From: Catenulispora pinisilvae
GTDB taxonomy: Bacteria > Actinomycetota > Actinomycetes > Streptomycetales > Catenulisporaceae
Reading direction: 5' to 3'
DNA: 47,258 nucleotides
Assembly (NCBI RefSeq): GCF_015356865.1
Contig: NZ_JAAFZA010000061.1
Span: forward strand, 1 to 47,258
The notes beneath the pieces were generated by a model. That model was not told where the DNA came from. It saw nothing but the letters and a program-made list of their open reading frames with translations, and searched no databases. Positions 6,240 through 14,910 of the stretch are shown here, in pieces. A program made the position numbers and the translations under genes. Each line of letters begins with the position of its first letter. The first letter of the stretch is position 1.

Positions 6240-7430
6240 GTGAGTGCTGACAGCGTTCTTTCGCCGTCCTGCCCCGCCGCAGGCTACGAATCCCAGGGCG
6301 GCTCCACCCCCGACATCGCCACGGAGGCCGAGGACTTCCTCCGACAACTGCGCGATGAGGGCATCAGCCTCGACCCTGGCTGTCTCGGCCCTTACGGTGT
6401 CGACCGCATCGAACAGGTCCGGTCCGAGATCCAGGCCACCGGCACCTACCGGCACACGGTCGAGGAACTGCGCTGGGGAGCCCGCATCGCCTGGCGCAAC
6501 ACCCCGCGCTGTATCGGCAAGTTCTACTGGAAAGCACTGGCGATCTGCGACATGCGTCATCTGACCACCGCCGAGGACGTCTTCGCCGCACTGGTCCAGC
6601 AGCTGCGCGAAGCCTTCGACGGCGGCCGGGTCCGCCTGCTGATGACCGTCTTCGCCCCTCGCGAACCCGGCCGCGAGGGCATCCGGATCTGGAACTCCCA
6701 GCTGGTCCGCTACGCCGGATACCGCCAGGCCGACGGCTCGGTGCTCGGCGACCCCGAGACCGCCGACCTCACCGAACGCCTCACCGAGATGGGTTGGGGC
6801 CGTGGCAAGCCCGGACGCTTCGACGTCCTGCCGATCGTCATCCAGATGCCCGGCGAACCCCCGCGGCTTTTCGACCTGCCGGCCGACGTCGTCCACGAAA
6901 TACCGCTGCGCCACCCCGCCCTGGACTGGTTCGCCGACCTGGGGCTGCGCTGGCACGCCTTCCCCAGCATCAGCGACCAGTGCCTGCGCATCGGCGGCGT
7001 CGACTACACCGCGGCGCCGTTCAGCGCCTGGTACACCGCCGCCGAGATCGGCGCCCGCAACCTGTCCGACACCGGACGCTACGACATGCTGCCCCAGGTA
7101 GCCCGCGGGATGGGCCTGGACACGAGTACCGACCGCACACTGTGGAAGGACCGCGCCCTGGTCGAACTCACCGCCGCCGTCATCCACTCCTTCGAACAGG
7201 CCGGGGTGTCAGTCATCGACCACCACTTCGCCACCCGGCAGTTCGTCCGGCACGAACAGCGCGAGCAGGCCGCCGGACGGGACACCGCGGCGCACTGGGA
7301 GCTCATCGTCCCGCCCATCGGCGGCTCCGCCACCCCGGTCTGGGACCGCCGCTACGAGCCGACGCTGGTGTGCCCGAACTTCTTTCCGCAATCAGCGCCC
7401 GCGGTGGGCGAGGCCTCGTGGGGCAGCTGA
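6240..7430 (+). CDS. nos: Nitric oxide synthase oxygenase (bacterial NOS)
   Basis: This 396-aa protein consists only of the haem/pterin oxygenase domain; the reductase half of animal NOS is absent, as in other bacterial NOS proteins. RIAWRNTPRCIGKFYW carries the proximal haem ligand C91. The substrate-arginine glutamate is E269 in AWYTAAEIGARNL, and WHAFPSIS and VIDHHFATRQF are further family blocks. It oxidises L-arginine to citrulline and NO, taking electrons from general cellular reductases. Bacterial NO is linked to oxidative-stress defence and, in Streptomyces scabies relatives, to thaxtomin nitration; no thaxtomin genes are present here. The GTG at 6240 is preferred for the AAGGCAAGG upstream of it; an ATG at 6210 is an in-frame alternative. 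It is longer than Bacillus NOS by an N-terminal extension of about 30 residues. Confidence 0.93.
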   Translation: MSADSVLSPSCPAAGYESQGGSTPDIATEAEDFLRQLRDEGISLDPGCLGPYGVDRIEQVRSEIQATGTYRHTVEELRWGARIAWRNTPRCIGKFYWKALAICDMRHLTTAEDVFAALVQQLREAFDGGRVRLLMTVFAPREPGREGIRIWNSQLVRYAGYRQADGSVLGDPETADLTERLTEMGWGRGKPGRFDVLPIVIQMPGEPPRLFDLPADVVHEIPLRHPALDWFADLGLRWHAFPSISDQCLRIGGVDYTAAPFSAWYTAAEIGARNLSDTGRYDMLPQVARGMGLDTSTDRTLWKDRALVELTAAVIHSFEQAGVSVIDHHFATRQFVRHEQREQAAGRDTAAHWELIVPPIGGSATPVWDRRYEPTLVCPNFFPQSAPAVGEASWGS

Positions 7431-7479
7431 CGGGCAGCTGACACAGGTCGGCGCGGCGGTGTGTGAGTGCGAGAGGGTC

Positions 7480-7962
7480 TCAGTTCCCGCAGACGGTCTT
7501 CACCGCGGCCGAATCCGTCGTGATCTTCGCCGACAAGGCGGTGACGTCCGCTGCCGCCGCCTTGTCGCCGGTATCGGCGTCGGCCTTCCGGATGGCCGCG
7601 ATGAGCGACGCGTAGTCGTCGGCGAACGCGGTCATGGCCGTGTGGGCGTTCGGATCGGTCGCCTTGGCGGCTTCCGTGGTGAGGCTCTGGGCGAGCGCCT
7701 GCCCGTTCTTGAGGACGGTGGCCTGGTCCGTGGTGCCGTTGTTGTTCTCGACCGCGGTCGCGATCAGCGTGGCGAAGTCGCCGCAGGAGGTGGTCCTGGC
7801 CGACACCGACGCCGCGGGAGCCGATGAAGCCGACGAGCACGCCGAGACCCCGAGGGCCGCCGAGGCGAGTGCTAGGACGAGCCCCGTGGTGCGGGCGGTC
7901 TTGGCGCGGGCGGTCTTGGTGCGAGCCGTCTTGGTGCGCGCAGTCTTGGTGCGGTGGGCCAC
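7480..7962 (-). CDS. Small lipoprotein with repeated TKTAR n-region
   Basis: This is a 160-aa predicted lipoprotein. The GTG at 7962 follows GGGAG by six bases and gives a signal peptide with a very basic n-region built of four KTAR-type pentapeptides. A hydrophobic stretch and a lipobox (GVSAC, lipidated C42) follow. The mature part is Ala/Thr/Asp-rich and helical, with two cysteines (in TSCGDF and TVCGN) that could form one disulfide. I recognise no family. A 15-bp DNA repeat at 7891-7950 encodes the basic part. It is convergent with the NOS gene and follows the cyclophilin gene on the same strand, about 180 bp away. Confidence 0.75.
   Translation of the reverse strand: MAHRTKTARTKTARTKTARAKTARTTGLVLALASAALGVSACSSASSAPAASVSARTTSCGDFATLIATAVENNNGTTDQATVLKNGQALAQSLTTEAAKATDPNAHTAMTAFADDYASLIAAIRKADADTGDKAAAADVTALSAKITTDSAAVKTVCGN
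7891..7950 (-). repeat. 15-bp tandem repeat (four copies) in a signal-peptide n-region
   Basis: Four 15-bp units of the type GCGGGCGGTCTTGGC (plus strand) encode KTAR-rich pentapeptides of the lipoprotein signal peptide. Copy-number change would lengthen the charged n-region without shifting frame. Confidence 0.85.
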
Positions 7963-8142
7963 CGGTCTACTCCCATTGACGATCCGGCGATCTTCACCGG
8001 CCCCTTCACAGTAGACGGCCGCCCTCCGACATCGACTCCCATCGGCCCGATGTCGGGCAACGCTCGCGAAATCCAAACACCGGCCCGGCCTACCCGCACG
8101 GCGGCCCAGGACCAGGACCCCAGAACCAGGCCGGGCCCGGGC

Positions 8143-8952
8143 TCAGGCCTGGGTGCCCGCTCCGCCCGCGGTGACCGTGACACTGTTCAGCACCACGTCG
8201 ATCTTCGGACGGCCGTCGCCGGCGCCGATGGAGTCGTCCTCGCCCCCGGCGGCGATCTTGGTCACGACGTCCAGGCCGGAGGTGATGGTGCCGAAGGGCG
8301 TATAGCTCGGCGGCAGCGGGGAGTCCTTGTAGACGATGAAGAACTGGCTGCCGTTGGTGTTCGGACCGGCGTTCGCCATCGCCACGGTGCCGGTCGGGTA
8401 GGTGGCGCCGGCCAGGTTCTCGTCCTGGAACTGGTAGCCGGGGCCGCCCGTGCCGGTGCCGGTCGGGTCACCGCACTGGAGCACGTAGATGCCCTGGGTC
8501 GTCAGGCGATGGCAGCGGCTCCCGTCGAAGAACTTCTGACCGGCCAGGAAGTTGAAGGAGTTCACTGTATGCGGCGCCTTGGCCGCGTTGAGTGAGATGA
8601 CGATGTCGCCCTGGTTCGTGTGCAGGGTCATCGTGTACGGCTTCGCCGGGTCGATGGTCATCGGCGGCTCGCTGGCCCAGCTCTGGGAGCCGCCCGACGC
8701 GGCGGGAGCCGAAGTCGAGGCGGTGTCCGGGGCCGAGGCGGTGTCCGGGGCGGATCCGGAGCCGCTGTCCGGGGCTGAAGCCGAGGTCGAGGCCGTGTCG
8801 GGAGCCGAGGCCGTACCCCCGGTGGACCCCGAGGTCGCCGAGGACCCGGCAGCGGAGCCGATCGTGCCGGTGGAGGCGCAGCCCGACAGCAGGAGCCCGG
8901 CCGCTGCGGCGAACACGCCGATGCCGATCATGCGGCGTCGATGAAACTTCAC
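8143..8952 (-). CDS. Cyclophilin-type peptidyl-prolyl cis-trans isomerase, lipoprotein
   Basis: This 269-aa protein starts at GTG 8952. Its lipobox LLLSGC puts the lipidated cysteine at C25. An S/T/A/P/D-rich linker with repeated APDTAS blocks follows (about 26-95). The cyclophilin domain occupies about 105-265, with HTVNSFNFL, FFDGSRCHRL, VAMANAGPNTNGSQFFI and FGTITSGLDVV. The Gln/Phe pair of the active site is in GSQFFI, whereas the usual FHR arginine appears as CHR. It catalyses proline isomerisation and is likely a folding factor on the outer face of the membrane for the many exported proteins encoded nearby. Confidence 0.93.
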   Translation of the reverse strand: MKFHRRRMIGIGVFAAAAGLLLSGCASTGTIGSAAGSSATSGSTGGTASAPDTASTSASAPDSGSGSAPDTASAPDTASTSAPAASGGSQSWASEPPMTIDPAKPYTMTLHTNQGDIVISLNAAKAPHTVNSFNFLAGQKFFDGSRCHRLTTQGIYVLQCGDPTGTGTGGPGYQFQDENLAGATYPTGTVAMANAGPNTNGSQFFIVYKDSPLPPSYTPFGTITSGLDVVTKIAAGGEDDSIGAGDGRPKIDVVLNSVTVTAGGAGTQA

Positions 8953-8996
8953 GCGCGCAGGCTATCCCACCGATCTCAGGACGGCCTCCCTCAGGA

Positions 8997-9026
8997 CGGC
9001 CTCGCCCCCGGCAGGGAGCGAGGCCG
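8997..9026 (-). terminator. GC-rich hairpin downstream of the protease operon
   Basis: Bases 8997-9005 (CGGCCTCGC) and 9018-9026 (GCGAGGCCG) form a perfect 9-bp stem with a 12-nt loop, about 30 bp beyond the stop at 9056. No T-run follows, as is common for actinomycete terminators. A direct repeat, CTCAGGACGGCCTC, occurs twice just to the left. Confidence 0.6.
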
Positions 9027-9055
9027 CCTTCGGCACATCAGCCGGGCTGTGGCAG

Positions 9056-11962
9056 TCAGCCGGCCGTGAGGGAGTAGGTATCGAGCAGCGTCTGGGTGAC
9101 CGAGTCACCGGCGGCGTCGGCGGCCTGAATCTTGACCGACACGGCCCCGTCGGTCTTGGACAGCGCCGGCACCCGGTAGTCGACGTCGAAGGCGCCGGTG
9201 GACGAGCGAGACACGGCACGCTCGGTCCAGGTACCGCCGCCGTCCACCGAGGTCCAGACCTTCATGCTGGTGACGGCGGTGGGCTTGGACGGGTCGACCA
9301 TGGAGTACGGCGTGATCTCGATCCGGTGCCGGGCGTCGGCGGTCACCGCGTCGCCGGCGTCGGTGAAGGCGTTGTAGCGCAGCTGGATCAGCGGGTCGGC
9401 GCCGCACGGATCGCTCTGGCCGAGCAGAACGCCGACGCAGCCGAACGGCTGGGGCAGTCCGTCGGCCTGAGGACGCCGCGACGAGAAGGTCCAGTCGCTG
9501 TGCAGGTTGCTCTCATCGACGGTGAGACGGTCGGTGGCCGGCTGGTCGGAGAGCTGGTAGACGGGTATCCCGTTCGGCTGCTGCGCGGGCAGTTCGACTC
9601 CGTTCTGGTAGAAGTGGGTCGCCGACGCGGCGAAGATGTACGGACCGTCGATCAGTGCCGGGTTCGCGCCGTCGACCAAGTAGGTCAGCGGGTAGAAGGT
9701 GTCGCCGAGGCGGCAGAAGGCACAGGTGGGACTGCCGAGCCTGCCGATCGGCAAGCCGGTCTGCTCGACGTTCGCCGGTGTCGACGGCGCTCCCACCGAC
9801 CGGGGGGCCGCGAACCAGTCCTCGCTCCCCTTCCCGGGCGCGTCGAACACCGTGTGCGCCACGACCAACGGAACCGAGTTGTCCGTGCTCAGGCGGGCGC
9901 CGCGCATCCAGATCAGGTCCGGGGCGACAGGTCCGTAGTACTGCTGCACCGTCGAGGGCGCCGGGGCGAACACCGAAGGGAAAGTCAGCTGGAAGTAGTC
10001 GTCAGGGTGGACGATGGACTCGAACTCTTCCATCGTGGCCGGCTTCGTGCTGTGGAAGGCGGTGGTCCGCTGGGCGAGCCGGTTGTCATCGACGGAGAAG
10101 TGAAGCGTCGCCGGTATCTGCCGCTCCTCGTTGAAGGCCAGGTTGTAGAAGTAGGGGCTGTTGCCGTGGTCGGTGATGCTCACCGTCGCCGGGCCCTTGC
10201 CGAGCAGCGCCGTCAGGGCGGCGGCGTCGTCGGGCGTGATCGTGGCGAACGGGATCTGCACCGGCGCCGTCTTGGTCCACCACCAGCTGGGCTTGACCGG
10301 GACCACCGGCAGCGTCGCCGGATCGTCGTCGCGCGGATCGATCAGCACCCCGGCCGCTCCGGCCTGGAGAGCCGCCGTCATCTGCTGAGCGTCGATCCAC
10401 AGCGAACCGGAAGCGCGGCGCATCAGCACAAGTCGGCCGTGCACGTCCACCTTGGCGAAGTCGGCGGCGGTGCCGGTCCCGACGTTCACCACTTGAGCCG
10501 TGGTGGTCCCGGCGAAGCGCTGGAAGGAGGGCTCGTCCGCGTTCAGATTGCTGTAGGTCGGATAGTACGGGTGCAGCGTCACCTTCGACGGCCCGGTGAC
10601 GGCGGCTGACAACGGGGCCTGGCCGCGCAGCCAGAAGGTGCTCTGGTGGAAGCTCCCGATGGTGACCGGCGAGGTCGGGGTGGTCCAGATGTTGTCCTGG
10701 CCCGAGTCATCCGGCATCTCTATGGCGTAGTAGACACCGTCCGGGCCAGGCCGGGTGGTGTTGATGTAGTGGGTCAGATCGACAGCGGAGCGGGGTGCGT
10801 CCACCGAGTACTTGGCGGCGGCGTCGAGATCGGTGCTGACGGCGGTGTCCCCGGACACCACGATCTGCGGGGCGACCTCGTCCACGATCTGCTGGAGGCC
10901 GTGGGAGTAGAACTGGGCGCCCATGTCCTCGGCGAGGTAGACGCCGCTGGGCGCGTCGAACGTCACCGAGTACGTGGTGCACGGATTGGTGTCCAGGCAG
11001 GTGTACGCGGTCGGGATGAACTCCTGGCCCGCGGCGGCGCCGGTGAGGGCGACCAAGGTCGGGTAGTAGGGGCAGGAAGTGGCGGCCTGGATTCCCTGGA
11101 GGTACGCGAAGGGCGCGCAGAAGTCCGCCTCACCCTTCTTCTTGGTGATGGTCCAGGTGACGGTGGAGGCGGGGGCGTCGGTCGGCACCGCCGAGGCCGA
11201 TGTCTTGTGGTCCGTCAGCCAGGCTCCGGTGACGCCGCTGGTGAACGCCGGCCGCGCATGCGCGGTCGCAGCCGCAGCCGCGACGTTTGCGGTGCCGCCG
11301 GTCAGCGCGGTCCAGAACGCGCCGGCGTCGGCCGCGTTGACGCTCAGATCGACGTCTCCGGTCCCGGCGTCGGCGTGCAGCACCTTGGCGCCGGCCAGCT
11401 TGCCCGCGGCGGTCGACAGCGCCGCGGCGCTGCTGGTGCCGCCGAAGTGCAGGGTCAGCGGAATCCGGGCGTTCGCGCCGGTGTCGCCGTGGGCGGCGAG
11501 CCAGGTCACGTCGAACGCCTGGCGGTCCATCAAGTGTGTCTGGACGTAGCCCATCGCAGAGTCCGGATAGGCGGACACGTCAGCCTGCGCGGCGCTCTTT
11601 CCCAGGTCCGAGAAGGTGATTCTGGAGGTGGTCCCGGGCAGGGCCGAGGCCTGATACCCGCCGCTGGTGTCCCGCGTAAGGGCCACCTTGTCGCCGGTCG
11701 GCAATGTGACGGTGTAAGAGCTCTCCGACAGACCCGAGGCACCGGCTGGTACAAGTGCGGGGCCGGGTGCCGGAGCTTGCGAGGCGAGCCCCGGCGCGGC
11801 GGCGATGGAAGTCGCGGAGTCCGCGCTCGCGGCACCCGCCGCGCCGGGCAAGGCCACCAGGCTGATGCCGATGGCGGCGATGAGCACTCGCGAACCCGGC
11901 CGCCTCCAGGCGGGCTGGCGCCGTGGTGAATTCATCAGTTTGCTCTCCAGTGGTCTTGTCAT
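9056..11962 (-). CDS. Large exported protein, partner of the S53 protease
   Basis: This 968-aa secreted protein has a signal peptide in its first 45 residues (basic run, hydrophobic VLIAAIGISLVALPG, then AGAASA). I see no complete protease triad. The middle (about residues 470-590) resembles a PA domain, with HGRLVLMRR, a QAGAAGVLI segment and IPFATIT, as found inserted in subtilases and as a substrate-binding module. The C-terminal part looks like beta-sandwich domains. The ATG at 11962 overlaps the S53 stop by four bases (ATGA) and has GGGAGG six bases upstream, so the two genes are translationally coupled. An in-frame ATG at 11935 with GGAGAG is an alternative. A structural or substrate-capture role alongside the protease is inference. 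Confidence 0.75.
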   Translation of the reverse strand: MTRPLESKLMNSPRRQPAWRRPGSRVLIAAIGISLVALPGAAGAASADSATSIAAAPGLASQAPAPGPALVPAGASGLSESSYTVTLPTGDKVALTRDTSGGYQASALPGTTSRITFSDLGKSAAQADVSAYPDSAMGYVQTHLMDRQAFDVTWLAAHGDTGANARIPLTLHFGGTSSAAALSTAAGKLAGAKVLHADAGTGDVDLSVNAADAGAFWTALTGGTANVAAAAATAHARPAFTSGVTGAWLTDHKTSASAVPTDAPASTVTWTITKKKGEADFCAPFAYLQGIQAATSCPYYPTLVALTGAAAGQEFIPTAYTCLDTNPCTTYSVTFDAPSGVYLAEDMGAQFYSHGLQQIVDEVAPQIVVSGDTAVSTDLDAAAKYSVDAPRSAVDLTHYINTTRPGPDGVYYAIEMPDDSGQDNIWTTPTSPVTIGSFHQSTFWLRGQAPLSAAVTGPSKVTLHPYYPTYSNLNADEPSFQRFAGTTTAQVVNVGTGTAADFAKVDVHGRLVLMRRASGSLWIDAQQMTAALQAGAAGVLIDPRDDDPATLPVVPVKPSWWWTKTAPVQIPFATITPDDAAALTALLGKGPATVSITDHGNSPYFYNLAFNEERQIPATLHFSVDDNRLAQRTTAFHSTKPATMEEFESIVHPDDYFQLTFPSVFAPAPSTVQQYYGPVAPDLIWMRGARLSTDNSVPLVVAHTVFDAPGKGSEDWFAAPRSVGAPSTPANVEQTGLPIGRLGSPTCAFCRLGDTFYPLTYLVDGANPALIDGPYIFAASATHFYQNGVELPAQQPNGIPVYQLSDQPATDRLTVDESNLHSDWTFSSRRPQADGLPQPFGCVGVLLGQSDPCGADPLIQLRYNAFTDAGDAVTADARHRIEITPYSMVDPSKPTAVTSMKVWTSVDGGGTWTERAVSRSSTGAFDVDYRVPALSKTDGAVSVKIQAADAAGDSVTQTLLDTYSLTAG

Positions 11963-14544
11963 CGCGCGCCTCCCGCAGCGTTCAGTGCCCAGTCCAGCCG
12001 GGTGATCGCGTTCGGGGAGACGCCGACGGTGGCCGTGGTCGTGGCGTAGCCGGGGGTGGCGGCGGTCAGCCGCTGCCGGCCGGCGTCGAGGAACAGCGAG
12101 TAGAAGCCGGAGACGGTCGCCTCGTCGGTCGGCCCGGCGATGCTGGAGCGCCCCGGCGCGGCGGTGTCCGTGACGATGCTCGCCTGGACGGGCTTGCCGG
12201 TCGCGTGGTCGGTGATCAGGCCACTGACGAGGCCGCCGGGGCGCGCGGTGCAGGTGGGGGTGCCGACCAGCACGTCGCCGACCGACCACCACCAGCCGCC
12301 GGGCTTGCCGGTGAAGTGGAACCGGACCCGCACGTCCTTCTTGCCCGCGGCTTGCGGGATCGGCAGATCGATGGTGCCCGCGCCGTTGGCCGTGGTCCGC
12401 TGCCAGACGTTGGTCCAGGTGCGGCCGCCGTCGGTGCTCAGTCCGACCTGCGCGCTCTGCCCGTCCGCGCCGTAGTAGCCCGACAGGAAGCTGAGATGCG
12501 GTGCGCTCTGGCCGGTCAGGTCCACTGCCGGAGAGGTGAGCGTGGCGTCGATCCGTCCCCGCGCAGCCGCGGTGTCCGCCACGGCGAAGCGGCCTTCGAG
12601 CGGGGTCACCGCCGAGCGGTCGCCCGGGTTGTCGAAGCGCCAGCCGGACGGGGAGCCGGAGGTGGTCCAGCCGTCGACCGGGGTGGCGTCATGGGCACCG
12701 GCGAAGGTCTCGGACAGCCCGTTCGGGCCGTATCCCGGTGCGTCGCAGGAGGTCTGATCGATCGTCAGCGCGTAGTTCTTGCTGCTGTCGCCGGTGCCGA
12801 CCGTCAGGTCACTGTCCAGCTGGACGTAGCCGTCGGCCGGGGTGCCGACGACGCCCGGGTAGACCGGGACGACGTGCACCTTGTAAGAGGACTGGCCGGC
12901 GAGAGTCACGCTGTAGTGCCCGGTGAACGGGTCGGTGTAGATCGGGCCGCCGGGGTAGCCGTCGATGGTGATCCGGGCGAACAGCGGCCAGCCGTGTCCC
13001 GAGCCGTCCGCGACCGTGCCGGTCACGGTCGCGTGCGGTTTGGCCTGGAGCCCGAAGTCCACGGCGGCGTGGGCGCCGACGGCGACGTCAGCGGTCTTAC
13101 TCGCTGCCGTGTACGTGTACGACGACGCGGTGACGGTGTAGGCGCCGACTCCGACGCCGATGTCGTAGTGCCCGGTGGCGTCGACGTGGGTGAGGTACCC
13201 GCCGGGCGAGGCGGTGACCACGGCGTCGGTGACCGGGGCCCCGGTGGTGGCGTCGGTCACCTGTCCGACGATGTCGCCCTGCTGGCCGAGGGTGAAGGCG
13301 CCCACGCCGTTCGGGGTGCCCAGGCCCGTGGGACCGTCCCAGCCCGGGCCGGCGGTGCACAGCACGTTGCCGCACGATCCGTTCGTGCCCTGAGTGACGT
13401 CGAACAGGTCAGCAGCCTGATTCGCGTCGTGGTACGGGTAGGTCACCGGGTAGGTGCCCGCCGCCGGCGGACCGGCCAGCGCGTACATCGCGGTGACCAG
13501 CGGCGAGGCCAGGCTGGTGCCGCCGACCTGGAGCCAGCCGCCCTGCCCCAGCGTGTCGTAGACCGCCAGGCCGCTGGCCGGGGAGGCGTCGGCGGAGATG
13601 TCCGCGGTCGCCCGCTTCGAGCAGCCGGTGTTCAGCGCGGCCTGGAAGCCCGGCTGGGGGGAGATCGTCGAGCATCCGGAGCCGCCGGAGCCCCATGCGG
13701 TCTCGGTCCAGCCGCGCGGGGTCGAGGCGTCCTTGCTCAGCTGGGTGCCGCCGACCGAGACGACGTTGCCGATGTCGGACGGGTACTCCACCACGTTGCC
13801 GACGTCGCCGGACGACGCCGCGATCACCACGCCGGGATGGTCGTAGTACGCGTCGTTGGCCAGTTCGCTCGGGTCCTCGTCGGCGCCGTAGGAGTTCGAG
13901 ACGAACTTCGCGCCGAGCGCCACCGCGGTGTTCTCGGCGGCGCCGAGGTTGGTCATGCCGGGGTCGTCGGCCTGCACCAGCAGGATGTTGCAGGCGGGGC
14001 AGGCCGCGGACACCGCGTCCAGGTCCAGGGTGGTCTCGGTGCCCCAGCCGGAGTCGTCGGCCGGGTAGTTCGAACCGCCCCTCTGGTCCACCTTCTTGAA
14101 GCAGCCGTTCGCGGTGGTGCAGGCGGGCAGTCCGTAATACGCGCGATAGGCGGCCAAGTCGGCTTCGGCGTGTGAGTCACCGTAAGCGTCGACCAGCGCC
14201 ACCGTCTGGCCGCCGCCGCGACTGGCCGGAAGCCGGTAGGCGCTCTGGATGTCCGCGGGGCCGAGCGCGGCGACCGGCGGCCCGGCGGCGTCGGGGGTCA
14301 CCACGTGGTTGTCAGGGGTCTGCACGACGGACATACAACGCGCGTATCCCTTACGCGGCGCCGTGTTACAGCCGGCGTTGGTGCTCGCGGTCAGCTGGAC
14401 GCGCGCGGTTCCGGACGCCACCGGGACGGTGCTCGGCGCGGGACGGGCCGGCTGGTTCAGGCCCATTCCCAGCAGCGTGGCCACCGCCACGATGGCCACC
14501 GGGGTCAGGACGGGCTTGGATCTTAGGAGACGAGGTATGCGCAT
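11959..14544 (-). CDS. Secreted S53-family (sedolisin/kumamolisin) serine-carboxyl peptidase
   Basis: This is an 861-aa exported peptidase with a signal peptide at residues 1-35. The peptidase domain (about 95-415) has the Glu/Asp pair E170 and D174 in WGTETTLDLD, the oxyanion aspartate D247 in ASSGD, and the nucleophile S344 in GGTSLASP. Enzymes of this family act at acidic pH outside the cell. The large propeptide of classical sedolisins is absent; only about 60 residues separate the signal peptide from the catalytic domain. The C-terminal half holds carboxypeptidase-regulatory-like beta domains (starting near GQVTDATTGAPV and again at GLITDHATGKPV) around a domain with LSTDGGRTWTNVW. The ATG at 14544 has AAGGAGC upstream. 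It is second in a run of three leftward genes. Confidence 0.9.
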   Translation of the reverse strand: MRIPRLLRSKPVLTPVAIVAVATLLGMGLNQPARPAPSTVPVASGTARVQLTASTNAGCNTAPRKGYARCMSVVQTPDNHVVTPDAAGPPVAALGPADIQSAYRLPASRGGGQTVALVDAYGDSHAEADLAAYRAYYGLPACTTANGCFKKVDQRGGSNYPADDSGWGTETTLDLDAVSAACPACNILLVQADDPGMTNLGAAENTAVALGAKFVSNSYGADEDPSELANDAYYDHPGVVIAASSGDVGNVVEYPSDIGNVVSVGGTQLSKDASTPRGWTETAWGSGGSGCSTISPQPGFQAALNTGCSKRATADISADASPASGLAVYDTLGQGGWLQVGGTSLASPLVTAMYALAGPPAAGTYPVTYPYHDANQAADLFDVTQGTNGSCGNVLCTAGPGWDGPTGLGTPNGVGAFTLGQQGDIVGQVTDATTGAPVTDAVVTASPGGYLTHVDATGHYDIGVGVGAYTVTASSYTYTAASKTADVAVGAHAAVDFGLQAKPHATVTGTVADGSGHGWPLFARITIDGYPGGPIYTDPFTGHYSVTLAGQSSYKVHVVPVYPGVVGTPADGYVQLDSDLTVGTGDSSKNYALTIDQTSCDAPGYGPNGLSETFAGAHDATPVDGWTTSGSPSGWRFDNPGDRSAVTPLEGRFAVADTAAARGRIDATLTSPAVDLTGQSAPHLSFLSGYYGADGQSAQVGLSTDGGRTWTNVWQRTTANGAGTIDLPIPQAAGKKDVRVRFHFTGKPGGWWWSVGDVLVGTPTCTARPGGLVSGLITDHATGKPVQASIVTDTAAPGRSSIAGPTDEATVSGFYSLFLDAGRQRLTAATPGYATTTATVGVSPNAITRLDWALNAAGGAR

Positions 14545-14573
14545 GGATCGAGCTCCTTGCAGTCGATGGGCTC

Positions 14574-14765
14574 TCAGAGCGGTCGATAGTGGTCGGGTTC
14601 ACGCACCGTCCCCTGGCCGCGCACGGCTTCCGCTTCGGTCGCGGGCTCGGGCGCCGTGGCATCACCGGTGCTCACGTCCTCGGCGGCGGGCTCCGGCTCA
14701 GCGGGCTCCGGGCCGTCTGCCGGAGTCTCCTCGGCGGGCACAGGATTCGGGTCGTGCCGGTCCAT
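14574..14765 (-). CDS. Small acidic Pro/Glu-rich peptide upstream of the protease
   Basis: This is a 63-residue open frame from the ATG at 14765, which has AGAGGGGA eight bases upstream. The peptide is rich in Pro, Glu and Ala (PEPAEPEPAAED) and ends EPDHYRPL. It has no signal peptide or membrane segment and I recognise no family. It ends 29 bp before the S53 start on the same strand, so it is probably the first gene of that operon. It may be a leader that tunes translation, or a small partner protein. It could also be non-coding, though the ribosome-binding site and position argue for coding. Confidence 0.5.
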   Translation of the reverse strand: MDRHDPNPVPAEETPADGPEPAEPEPAAEDVSTGDATAPEPATEAEAVRGQGTVREPDHYRPL

Positions 14766-14910
14766 GAAGCGATCCCCTCTCAGGACACGTCGTTGATCCG
14801 TCCAGCGTCGATGCGCCGCGGGGTCCGGAGGATGCGTCAGATGACCCAATCTCGCCGCGCGCCCGACCCAAAGTCGGGCGCGCCGGAGTAGGGCGGGGTC
14901 GCGGGGACCG

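Noticed and set aside
11923..14175. 750-codon open frame on the plus strand
   Set aside because: It lies antisense to the S53 protease and its partner, has Arg/Gly/Val-rich composition typical of antisense frames in GC-rich DNA, and lacks any recognisable motif or ribosome-binding site.
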